A stretch of 45,570 nucleotides of DNA from Flammeovirgaceae bacterium. GTDB taxonomy: Bacteria > Bacteroidota > Bacteroidia > Cytophagales > Cyclobacteriaceae. The notes beneath the pieces were generated by a model. It was not told where the DNA came from, made no database searches, and saw nothing but the letters and a program-made list of their open reading frames with translations. Positions 8,156-15,647 of the stretch are shown here, piece after piece (the first letter of the stretch is position 1; every line of letters begins with the position of its first letter). The DNA lies in NCBI GenBank assembly GCA_002691385.1, contig NZHT01000001.1:1-45570 (forward strand). The letters are read 5' to 3'. Position numbers and translations under genes: made by a program.

Positions 8156-9952
8156 TTATGTCTCTTTTCTTTTGCGTTCATGCTCTGTCAAATAGATTTT
8201 TCTTAATCTTATTGACTTAGGAGTAACTTCTACATATTCATCTTTTTGAATGTATTCTAAAGCTTCCTCTAGACTCAATTTTTTGGGAGGTGGTAACTTG
8301 ACATTTGTATCTGTACCTGAGGTACGCATATTGGTCAATTTTTTCCCTTTTTGGACATTCACGACTAGGTCATTGCTTCTACTGTGTTCACCGATGACTT
8401 GACCCATATAAAGATCTACACCTGGATCTATAAAAAAAGAACCACGATCTAATAATTTATCTAATGCAAAGGGCGTTGCGGGTCCATTTTCAATCGAAAT
8501 AAGTGATCCATTGATTCGTCCAGGAATTTCACCCTTAAAAGGCTGGTATTCTTTGAATCGATGGTTCATCACAGCTTCTCCCGAGGTAGCGGTGAGCATA
8601 TTGTTTCTAAGCCCAATCAATCCTCTGGCTGGGATGTCAAATTCTAAGTGTTGAATGCTTCCTTTGGGTTCCATAATATTGAGTTCACCTTTTTTCTGTG
8701 AAGCCAGTTCGATTACTTTACCCGATAGAACATCTGGTACATCGACTACAAGATGCTCGATAGGTTCCATTTTCACACCATTCACTTCTTTGAATATTAC
8801 TTGAGGCTGTCCAATTTGAAATTCATATCCTTCTCTACGCATGGTCTCTATGAGGACTGAAAGGTGCAAAACACCTCTGCCAAAGACTAAAAACTTATCT
8901 TCTGTGTCTGTTTCTTCAACCCTTAATGCTAAATTTTTTTCTATTTCTTTCATGAGACGCTCTCTAAGATGTCGTGAGGTGACAAACTTGCCTTCTTTTC
9001 CAAAGAAGGGTGAATTATTTATGGAAAACATCATGCTCATGGTAGGTTCATCAATAGTAATTCTTTCGATCACTTCTGGATGGTTAAAATCCGTTATAGT
9101 ATCTCCGATTTCAAAGTCTTCTATACCAGTAACGGCACAAATGTCACCACACTGAACTTCAAAAACTTTATTTTTACCCAAGCCTTCAAAAACATGAAGT
9201 TCTTTGACTTTGACACGCTTTATGCTGCCATCCCGTTTGCTTAGGCCTGCTTGCATGTTTTCTTTGATCGTGCCTTGTGAAATTCGACCGATGGCAATTC
9301 GACCTGTAAAAGATGAAAAGTCTAGGGAGGTAATTTGCATTTTAAGAACACCTTCCTTGATAGGTGCCTGAGGAATGATCTCGATTATTTTGTCAAGTAG
9401 AGGGGTGATGTCGGTCGTGGGCTCTTTCCAATCATTACTCATCCAACCGTGTTTTGAAGAGCCGTACAAAGCATGAAAATCTAATTGGTCTTCTGTTGCA
9501 TCCAATGAATACATCAATTCAAAAACTTGTTCATGTACTTCATCAGGTTTACAATTTTCCTTGTCAACTTTATTGACCACAACGATTGGCTTTAATCCTA
9601 AATTCAAGGCCTTACTCAAAACAAACCTTGTTTGTGGCATAGGGCCTTCAAAGGCATCCACTAATAAAATTACGCCATCAGCCATTTTAAGAACGCGCTC
9701 CACTTCTCCTCCAAAATCAGAGTGACCTGGGGTATCAATAATATTGATTTTTATACCTTTATATTTTATCGAGACATTTTTTGAAAGAATAGTAATTCCT
9801 CTTTCACGTTCTAGGTCATTACTGTCTAAAATTAAATCAGTTTTTTCTTCGGTTTCTCGTAGTAGCTGAGAGTAATAAATGATTTTATCAACCAAAGTGG
9901 TTTTCCCGTGGTCAACATGTGCGATTATTGCAATGTTTCGTATTTCTTGCAT
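8156..9952 (-). CDS. typA: Ribosome-associated translational GTPase TypA/BipA
   Basis: 598 residues, close to the usual 600-610. GTPase motifs are all present: G1 AHVDHGKTT, G2 region RERGITI, G3 DTPGH, G4 NKVD. The C-terminal part has the BipA-type domains, with ARGLIGLRNNMLTATSGEA typical of TypA rather than EF-G or LepA. It binds the ribosome and supports 50S assembly and growth under stress and cold. It is transcribed alone, with metG divergent across 131 bases. The ATG (MQEIRNIAIIAHVDHGK) leaves the standard N-terminus. Confidence 0.97.
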   Translation of the reverse strand: MQEIRNIAIIAHVDHGKTTLVDKIIYYSQLLRETEEKTDLILDSNDLERERGITILSKNVSIKYKGIKINIIDTPGHSDFGGEVERVLKMADGVILLVDAFEGPMPQTRFVLSKALNLGLKPIVVVNKVDKENCKPDEVHEQVFELMYSLDATEDQLDFHALYGSSKHGWMSNDWKEPTTDITPLLDKIIEIIPQAPIKEGVLKMQITSLDFSSFTGRIAIGRISQGTIKENMQAGLSKRDGSIKRVKVKELHVFEGLGKNKVFEVQCGDICAVTGIEDFEIGDTITDFNHPEVIERITIDEPTMSMMFSINNSPFFGKEGKFVTSRHLRERLMKEIEKNLALRVEETDTEDKFLVFGRGVLHLSVLIETMRREGYEFQIGQPQVIFKEVNGVKMEPIEHLVVDVPDVLSGKVIELASQKKGELNIMEPKGSIQHLEFDIPARGLIGLRNNMLTATSGEAVMNHRFKEYQPFKGEIPGRINGSLISIENGPATPFALDKLLDRGSFFIDPGVDLYMGQVIGEHSRSNDLVVNVQKGKKLTNMRTSGTDTNVKLPPPKKLSLEEALEYIQKDEYVEVTPKSIRLRKIYLTEHERKRKET

Positions 9953-10055
9953 GGCGTATTTTAATCAGCCGCAATATTAGCTTATTTATGAATGAAAATA
10001 CTTATAGAATTTTTAAATAAAGATTAATTGCGTACTTAAGTGATTTTGCATCCTT

Positions 10056-10063
10056 TATATTTG
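10056..10063 (+). promoter_or_regulatory. Bacteroidota -7 box upstream of metG
   Basis: TATATTTG matches the Bacteroidota -7 consensus TAnnTTTG exactly. It lies 20 bases before the metG ATG, which would give a transcription start near 10069 and a leader of about 15 bases. The -33 element is weak: the nearest TTG (10028-10030) is 25 bases upstream, longer than the usual spacing. Confidence 0.4.
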
Positions 10064-10083
10064 CTAATGAGACATGATTTTAG

Positions 10084-12135
10084 ATGACTGAAAAAAAATT
10101 TAATAGATTTACTGTTACTGCTGCATTACCTTATGCCAACGGACCTGTACATATAGGACATTTGGCTGGTGTATATGTACCTGCTGATATTTATGTTAGG
10201 TATTTAAGGTGTTTGGGTAGAGATGTTGCATTTATTGGAGGTTCAGATGAACATGGAGTAGCCATTACTTTGAAGGCACGAAAGGAAGGTAAAACTCCGC
10301 AACAAATTGTAGATCGATATCATGAAATCATAAAAAAATCGTTTACATCCTTCGGAATTAGTTTTGATATTTATTCTCGGACCAGTTCACCAAAACATCA
10401 TGAAATGGCTTCAGCCTACTTTGATAAACTTTACAAAAATGGGGTTTTTGAAGAAAAAGAGAGTTGGAATTTTTATGATGAAAAAGCAGATCAATTCTTG
10501 GCTGATCGCTATATCAAAGGTACATGCCCGGTGTGCTCATTTTCCGAAGCTTATGGTGATCAATGTGAGCATTGTGGCTCTACTTTGAGCCCCAACGAAC
10601 TGATTCATCCCAAATCTATGCTTTCTGGTGAAGAGCCGATTATGAAGGCTACTAAGCATTGGTATTTCCCACTAGACAAATATGAAAATTTTTTAAGAGA
10701 ATATATTTTACAAGATCACACAGAATGGAAACCGAATGTTTCCGGTCAATGCAAAAGCTGGTTAGATGGGGGTTTGAGAGCTAGACCCATGACTCGAGAT
10801 TTGGGCTGGGGGATCAAGGTACCCATCAAGGGTGCTACAGGGAAAGTACTTTATGTTTGGTTTGATGCCCCAATAGGTTATATATCTGCGACCCAAGAGT
10901 GGGCAGCAGCAAAAGGTAAAAATTGGGAGGATTATTGGAAAAAAGAAGATACCAAGCTGGTTCATTTTATTGGTAAAGACAATATTGTCTTTCATTGTAT
11001 TATTTTTCCATCAATATTGCAGGCTGAGGGAAGCTATATTTTACCAGATAATGTTCCTGCCAACGAATTTTTAAACTTGGAAGGAAATAAAATTTCTACT
11101 TCACGTAATTGGGCTGTTTGGCTTCATGAATATTTGGAAGATTTTCCTGATAAGCAAGACGTCCTAAGGTATGTACTTACCGCCAATGCACCCGAGACCA
11201 AAGACAATGATTTTACTTGGAAAGATTTTCAAACTAGAAATAACAGTGAGTTGGTGGCTATATACGGTAATTTTGTGAACCGAGCCGTCGTGCTGACCCA
11301 TAAGTTTTTTAAAGGAGAAGTCCCCGAACGTCAAAATCTACAAAAAATTGATAAAGATACGTTGGAGGCCTTGAGTACTTTTCCAGATCGAATAGCTAGT
11401 GCCTTGGAGCGTTTTAAATTTAGAGAAGCTTTGAATCACCTTATGGATTTAGCTCGTTTGGGCAATAAATACCTAGCAGAAACGGAGCCTTGGAAACTGA
11501 TTAAAACAGATCTAGAACGAGTTTCAACCATTTTAAATGTGAGTTTACAAATGGTTACTTCACTTGGGCTGCTGTCGAAACCTTTTTTACCCAATACTTA
11601 TCACAAATTAAGTAGAATTTTAAATTTTGGAGATTTGAAATGGCAGGATGCAGGTCGTTCAGACAATTTAAAAAAAACGACGGTACTGGGTCCTGCTCTA
11701 TTGCTATTTGAAAAGATAGAAGATGATGTCATTGAAGCTCAGATAAAAAAACTTATGGATACTAAAGACGAAAATCAAGAAACAGCCGTGCAAATATACC
11801 CTATCAAAGAGAAGATCAATTATGATGATTTTATGAAAATGGATCTTAGAGTAGGAGAGATATTGACTGCAGAACCAGTTCCTAAATCGAATAAATTGCT
11901 CAAATTCACCGTTGACACTGGGCTAGACCAGCGGACCATTGTGAGTGGCGTGGCTAAATATTTTAGTCCTCAGGAGATGGTCGGAAAGAAGGTAACGGTG
12001 CTTTTGAACCTAGCACCTCGAAAGATCATGGGGATTATTTCACAGGGCATGCTCCTTTTTGCCGAAAACGAAGATGGAAGCCTTAAATCAGTTGCACCGG
12101 ATACTAATGCAACTAATGGTGCAGGGATTAGTTAA
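10084..12135 (+). CDS. metG: Methionyl-tRNA synthetase
   Basis: 683 residues. Class I aminoacyl-tRNA synthetase signatures are a HIGH motif in [13 protein letters not shown] near residue 20 and a KMSKS variant, KISTSRNW, near residue 337. A zinc knuckle with two CxxC pairs (CPVC and CEHC) lies near residues 155-175. The last 110 or so residues form the EMAP-II-like tRNA-binding domain ([20 protein letters not shown]) that promotes dimerisation and tRNA binding. It charges tRNA-Met for initiation and elongation. It has its own promoter and no coupled neighbour. Confidence 0.98.
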   Translation: MTEKKFNRFTVTAALPYANGPVHIGHLAGVYVPADIYVRYLRCLGRDVAFIGGSDEHGVAITLKARKEGKTPQQIVDRYHEIIKKSFTSFGISFDIYSRTSSPKHHEMASAYFDKLYKNGVFEEKESWNFYDEKADQFLADRYIKGTCPVCSFSEAYGDQCEHCGSTLSPNELIHPKSMLSGEEPIMKATKHWYFPLDKYENFLREYILQDHTEWKPNVSGQCKSWLDGGLRARPMTRDLGWGIKVPIKGATGKVLYVWFDAPIGYISATQEWAAAKGKNWEDYWKKEDTKLVHFIGKDNIVFHCIIFPSILQAEGSYILPDNVPANEFLNLEGNKISTSRNWAVWLHEYLEDFPDKQDVLRYVLTANAPETKDNDFTWKDFQTRNNSELVAIYGNFVNRAVVLTHKFFKGEVPERQNLQKIDKDTLEALSTFPDRIASALERFKFREALNHLMDLARLGNKYLAETEPWKLIKTDLERVSTILNVSLQMVTSLGLLSKPFLPNTYHKLSRILNFGDLKWQDAGRSDNLKKTTVLGPALLLFEKIEDDVIEAQIKKLMDTKDENQETAVQIYPIKEKINYDDFMKMDLRVGEILTAEPVPKSNKLLKFTVDTGLDQRTIVSGVAKYFSPQEMVGKKVTVLLNLAPRKIMGIISQGMLLFAENEDGSLKSVAPDTNATNGAGIS

Positions 12136-12506
12136 GATGGCATATAATTTGAGTTTAATGTTTTTAAGGGAATTGCATCTAAATTTTTTGAATAAAATTG
12201 GTACCAATGCATGAATTATCATCTAAAATACTTTGGCTAACTTTTTATTTAGATCTTGGTGAATTATTCTTATCCGTCAGCATGGCTTGTGTCTAATTCA
12301 ATTTTATTTAATGAATTTTAGCTAAGATTGAGTATAGATTTTATATGAGAATAAAATCTGTGAATTCTGTACTTTTATGTGTCAATGTCTCCCAATGAGT
12401 GAATGATGAAATATGCTTAAACCTATTTGTAATTTTTGTCTTATGTTTTGTGAAAATTTTTATACTTTGGTATTTTTTCGATGTCCATGATAATAGCAAC
12501 CGAACA
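12136..12506. other. Intergenic region without a recognisable gene
   Basis: 371 AT-rich bases between two convergent genes (metG and the thiamine-binding protein gene). I see no open frame with coding character and no clear intrinsic terminator. The only structure noted is the perfect 12-mer palindrome ATTGGTACCAAT at 12197-12208. Confidence 0.5.
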
Positions 12507-12800
12507 TCAAAGATTTAACTTCTTCTCTTCAAAGGTCACATTTTGATTTTTTCGGTAGTGAATTCGGTAATAAACCAAGCATTCATCTGCTCCTGCTTCC
12601 AATACAGCCTTCTGTGCAATTTCAGAGATCATCATAAGGTCTTCGTATCTACCTTCCATCACGGTTTCAAAAGGAGTTATTTGGTATTTTACACCACTCT
12701 GTTGGATGATATCAATAGCATGGTCAATCAAGGCATAGGTGTCGTGAGAAGTGCTTTTTGGAACAATTTGAATGCCTAGGGTAATGAGATGATCTGTCAT
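12507..12800 (-). CDS. Thiamine-binding protein, MTH1187/YkoF family (DUF77)
   Basis: 97 residues, matching the family length of about 100. Features of the family are the N-terminal strand IQIVPKS, the helix YALIDHAIDIIQQSGVKYQ, and the strand ITPFETVMEGRYEDLMMI. Characterised members are small ferredoxin-like folds that bind thiamine or a related metabolite in the cytoplasm; the role here is inferred from family. The start codon overlaps a TAA stop (TAATG) of a broken upstream frame at 12800-12934, which hints that an intact coupled gene once lay upstream. Confidence 0.85.
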   Translation of the reverse strand: MTDHLITLGIQIVPKSTSHDTYALIDHAIDIIQQSGVKYQITPFETVMEGRYEDLMMISEIAQKAVLEAGADECLVYYRIHYRKNQNVTFEEKKLNL

Positions 12801-13045
12801 TAGACAAAAATACTAAATTGCTTTGGAAATGATCCAGTCTCCCGTCTAACCAACCTAAAAATTAAATCTCTAGTAAGCTCAGTAATCTCTAAAACTTCTT
12901 CAGCGAAGGTATAAACCAGAATATCTCTTAGCTTTCATAGAATTGATTTTAATTTTCGCATATCAATACTTCCTGTGGATACAAACTCTTCTTTGAAAGT
13001 ACTTTTCCCAGTCACTTGAAAAGAGCCTTCAGTACCCCCTACCGA
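12800..13045 (-). pseudogene. Possible degenerate gene between pth and the thiamine-binding protein gene
   Basis: One minus-strand frame reads as two protein-like pieces split by an in-frame TGA at 12935-12937. The first, about 35 residues, contains GSFQVTGKSTFKEEFVSTGS, then IDMRKLKS. The second, 44 residues, reads KLRDILVYTFAEEVLEITEL and ends PKQFSIFV. There is no ATG upstream before a stop at 13046-13048. The last stop overlaps the next gene's start as TAATG. The first piece loosely recalls the repeating strands of DUF2807/GIN-type secreted proteins, but this is weak. It may be a decayed gene, or chance frames in a 313-base gap. Confidence 0.3.
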
Positions 13046-13113
13046 TTATAATATTTTTTTTACCTATCAGCTAGGGATTGGAGGAATTAATTAGATATTT
13101 TAGTCAAATAAAA

Positions 13114-13674
13114 TTATCCATTGAATTGATTCATGGCATTTTCAATACCTTGGGTACAAAAAGTCAAGAGACTATCAATAGCGGAATCTATTTCTGATAC
13201 AAGCGTTTCGATTTCTTTCTGGCTAAAGGTTGACAAGACATAGTCTATTTGCCTACCTGGATTAAAATTATCTCCAACTCCAAATCTCAGTCTTGGATAA
13301 TCTTGTCCACCTATTAATTCTTCAATGTTTTTTAGACCATTGTGTCCACCAGCAGATCCTTTGGGCCTCATCCTTAATTTTCCATAAGGAAGGGCTAAAT
13401 CATCGGTAATAACTAAGGTATTAGGTTTAGTTACCTTCAGGTCTTGCATCCAATAGTGAACTGCACGACCACTTAGATTCATAAAAGTAGTGGGTTTGAG
13501 TAGGTAAATACTTCTTCCCCTATATTTTAAAAGAGTCCAATTCCCATATCTACCCTGTTGAAATGCAATTTTTTTTTGCTCGGCTAACCGATCTAAAATT
13601 AAAAAACCAATATTGTGTCGGGTGAGCTCATATTCTACACCTGGATTACCTAGTCCAATTATTAAATATTTCAT
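13114..13674 (-). CDS. pth: Peptidyl-tRNA hydrolase
   Basis: 186 residues with the complete Pth signature: LIIGLGNPGVEYELTRHNIG at the N-terminus, containing the catalytic His of TRHNIG, then KPTTFMNLSG, TDDLALPYGKLRMRPKGSAGGHNGL and RLRFGVG. It recycles peptidyl-tRNAs that drop off ribosomes and is essential in most bacteria. It follows rplY on the same strand, but 165 bases with a terminator separate them, so it probably has its own promoter. Confidence 0.97.
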   Translation of the reverse strand: MKYLIIGLGNPGVEYELTRHNIGFLILDRLAEQKKIAFQQGRYGNWTLLKYRGRSIYLLKPTTFMNLSGRAVHYWMQDLKVTKPNTLVITDDLALPYGKLRMRPKGSAGGHNGLKNIEELIGGQDYPRLRFGVGDNFNPGRQIDYVLSTFSQKEIETLVSEIDSAIDSLLTFCTQGIENAMNQFNG

Positions 13675-13721
13675 TAATATATTATAAGACCCATTTTGAA
13701 TTTCATGATCTATATTTTATC

Positions 13722-13751
13722 GGTAGCATTCAATCTATTAAAGATGCTATC
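13722..13751 (+). terminator. Plus-strand hairpin followed by a U-run
   Basis: GGTAGCAT (13722-13729) pairs with ATGCTATC (13744-13751), 8 pairs including one G-U, with a 14-base loop. CTTTTTTGTTTT follows on the plus strand. It has the form of a plus-strand intrinsic terminator, yet both flanking genes are on the minus strand. It may stop antisense transcription, or its minus-strand copy may be part of the pth leader. Confidence 0.3.
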
Positions 13752-13781
13752 TTTTTTGTTTTATAAATTTATTCATAAAAG

Positions 13782-13812
13782 AAAAAAACCCACTTTAATG
13801 ATGGGTTTTTTT
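13782..13812 (-). terminator. Intrinsic terminator of the prs-rplY operon
   Basis: An 11-bp perfect stem, AAAAAAACCCA with TGGGTTTTTTT, around a 9-base loop, 28 bases past the rplY stop. The A- and T-rich arms make it look bidirectional. On the minus strand it ends in a run of seven T after a GGG core, the classical form. It separates rplY from pth. Confidence 0.8.
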
Positions 13813-13839
13813 CAATGTAAATTATTATTGAGTCAATAA

Positions 13840-14505
13840 TTAATGTTCAGCATTGTCAGATGCCCTGCCTTCTGTAGCTTCTGTAGCTTCTGCGGCTTCT
13901 GCGGCTTCTGCGGCTTCTGCGGCTTCTGCGGCTTCTTCTTCTTCTTCAGTTATACCTTTCATTACTCTAGGTACATTAACTGAACAAATAGATACCATTG
14001 GCTTGGTCAACACCTCATATTTTTGTGGCGCCAAATCTCCTACTTTAATCGTCTTACCTAATTCAAGCTTCGAAATATCCACATCAATGCTCTCAGGCAT
14101 ATCTTGAGGAAGTGACTTAATCATTAACCTTGGCATTTTCATAGTCAATTTTCCTCCAGTTTGTATTCCAGGGGCAATACCTCTAGTGATTACTGGGATA
14201 CTCATTTTGATAGGTTTGTCATCAAAAAGCTCTAAAAAATCTGCGTGAAGGATAACTTCACTCACTGGGTGAAATTGAATATCTTGGAGGATGGATTTTT
14301 TAATTTCTCCTTCAATATTTAGTTCAACAAAACGTGCTTCTGGGGTGTATACCACATCACGAAAAAGGATCATGGGAGCAGAAAAATGAATCTGCTCTTT
14401 ACCACCATATACTACACAAGGAACAAAACTTTCACCTCTTAACTTTTTGGAGTCAGTTTTGCCAAGATTTGCTCTTTTATACCCTATAATCTCAACTGTT
14501 TTCAT
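13840..14505 (-). CDS. rplY: 50S ribosomal protein L25 (general stress protein Ctc type)
   Basis: 221 residues: an N-terminal L25 5S-rRNA-binding domain (GYKRANLGKTDSKKLRGESFVPCVVYGG) followed by the TL5/Ctc C-terminal beta domain (FHPVSEVILHADFLELFDDK). It binds 5S rRNA in the central protuberance of the large subunit. The last 35 or so residues are a low-complexity acidic tail of EAA repeats encoded by a 9-bp tandem repeat, ending ATEGRASDNAEH. It follows prs by 19 bases in the same operon and is closed by the terminator at 13782-13812. Confidence 0.95.
   Translation of the reverse strand: MKTVEIIGYKRANLGKTDSKKLRGESFVPCVVYGGKEQIHFSAPMILFRDVVYTPEARFVELNIEGEIKKSILQDIQFHPVSEVILHADFLELFDDKPIKMSIPVITRGIAPGIQTGGKLTMKMPRLMIKSLPQDMPESIDVDISKLELGKTIKVGDLAPQKYEVLTKPMVSICSVNVPRVMKGITEEEEEAAEAAEAAEAAEAAEATEATEGRASDNAEH
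13870..13932 (-). repeat. 9-bp tandem repeat encoding the L25 tail
   Basis: Seven head-to-tail copies of a 9-mer (plus-strand unit TTCTGCGGC in the five copies at 13888-13932, TTCTGTAGC in the two at 13870-13887), followed by five TTC triplets. In the rplY frame it encodes E5 then EAA or EAT units. The five inner copies are identical at DNA level, so copy number should vary by slippage without changing frame. Confidence 0.9.
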
Positions 14506-14524
14506 ATGTTTATTAATAAATTAA

Positions 14525-15451
14525 TTAAATAAAAAGTTCACTTATTGATTCATGACTATGTACTCGGCGCACTGCTTTGGCAAATAGGCCGGCTACACTC
14601 AATATCTTTATCTTGTCATTTTTTTGCTTTTGAGGAATAGAATCAGAAATGACTACCTCTTCTAGTACCGATGCTGAAATCGTTTCATGAGCTTTTCCAG
14701 AGAGTATGCCATGAGCACAAACAGCTCTCACAGACTTAGCTCCTTTTTCTTTTATCAATCCTGCCGCCTTGCTTATGGTACCAGCAGTATCAATCATATC
14801 ATCTACCAAAACCACATTTTTTCCTTCAACATCACCAATAACTTGCATAGAGGCCACTTCATTGGCTCGCTTTCGTTGTTTGTCACAAATTACGATTTCT
14901 GCATTAAAAAATTTGGCATAAACTCTTGCTCGAGCACTTCCTCCAACATCTGGGGAAGCAAATACAATATTTTCTAAGTTTTTAGACTTAAGATAAGGTA
15001 CGAATATAGCACTTGCATCTAGGTGATCCACAGGGATATCAAAAAAGCCTTGAATTTGCCCTGCATGCAAATCCATGGTCATGAGTCGATCTGCTCCAGA
15101 TGCCGAAAGAAGATTTGCAATCAGTTTTGCGGCAATGGAAACACGAGCTTTATCTTTTCGATCTTGTCTTGCATAGCCAAAGTAAGGCACTACAACAGTT
15201 ACATATTTGGCACTTGCTCGACGTGCTGCATCGATCATCAAAAGCAATTCTAAGATATTATCTCCAGGAGGGTTGGTGGACTGAAATAAAAAAACATCAC
15301 AACCTCTTATAGACTCATCATAACTTACATGAATTTCACCGTCACTAAATTTTTGAGAGGTAATTGCTCCTAGGGGATTGTCATAAGCGACAGCTATCTT
15401 TTCAGCCAATGCTTGCGTCCCTTTTCCAGCAAAAAATTTAACAATGGTCAT
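14525..15451 (-). CDS. prs: Ribose-phosphate pyrophosphokinase (PRPP synthetase)
   Basis: 308 residues, a normal class I length. Motifs include the N-terminal KFFAGKGTQALAEKIA, the flexible-loop and ATP-site region YFGYARQDRK, the metal-binding MDLHAGQIQGFFDIPVDHL, and the PRPP loop VVLVDDMIDTAGT. It makes PRPP from ribose 5-phosphate and ATP for purine, pyrimidine, NAD, His and Trp synthesis. It lies 54 bases downstream of tRNA-Gln and 19 upstream of rplY, an order seen in many Bacteroidota. Together with purL upstream this makes a purine-flavoured block on the minus strand. Confidence 0.97.
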   Translation of the reverse strand: MTIVKFFAGKGTQALAEKIAVAYDNPLGAITSQKFSDGEIHVSYDESIRGCDVFLFQSTNPPGDNILELLLMIDAARRASAKYVTVVVPYFGYARQDRKDKARVSIAAKLIANLLSASGADRLMTMDLHAGQIQGFFDIPVDHLDASAIFVPYLKSKNLENIVFASPDVGGSARARVYAKFFNAEIVICDKQRKRANEVASMQVIGDVEGKNVVLVDDMIDTAGTISKAAGLIKEKGAKSVRAVCAHGILSGKAHETISASVLEEVVISDSIPQKQKNDKIKILSVAGLFAKAVRRVHSHESISELFI

Positions 15452-15505
15452 GTTTTTTGTATCATCTCTTTCTTTTTTATAAGTAAAGAGGTCAAGCGAT
15501 TAAAG

Positions 15506-15578
15506 TTGGCCTACTAGGGCTCGAACCTAGACTCTTCTGAACCAAAATCAGACGTGTTGCCAGTTACACCATAGGCCA
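15506..15578 (-). tRNA. tRNA-Gln (anticodon TTG)
   Basis: The reverse complement folds as a full cloverleaf of 73 bases: acceptor TGGCCTA/TAGGCCA with discriminator A, D stem GTGT/ACAC, anticodon stem TCTGA/TCAGA around loop TTTTGGT, and T stem CTAGG/CCTAG with loop TTCGAGC. Loop positions 34-36 are TTG, which reads CAA (Gln) and by wobble CAG. CCA is not encoded. It lies between purL and prs on the same strand and has a -7 box 10 bases upstream. Confidence 0.95.
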
Positions 15579-15587
15579 ATAAGACTG

Positions 15588-15595
15588 CAAAAATA
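15588..15595 (-). promoter_or_regulatory. -7 box of the tRNA-Gln/prs/rplY transcript
   Basis: On the minus strand the sequence is TATTTTTG, an exact TAnnTTTG match, ending 9 bases before the 5' end of tRNA-Gln. This is the right spacing for a start just ahead of the tRNA. With no terminator before prs, the same transcript may continue into prs and rplY. Confidence 0.45.
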
Positions 15596-15647
15596 GAATT
15601 TATTTATTAGAACTAAAAAGTCATATTTGTATATTAATTATTTTTTA

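Noticed and set aside
13861-13950. Tandem repeats as a possible CRISPR array
   Set aside because: Units are 9 bp, head to tail, without spacers, and lie in frame inside rplY.
13853-14107. Plus-strand open frame over rplY with Ser-Ala-rich repeats
   Set aside because: It is the complement of the EAA repeat in the L25 gene; the minus-strand frame encodes a full recognisable L25 protein.
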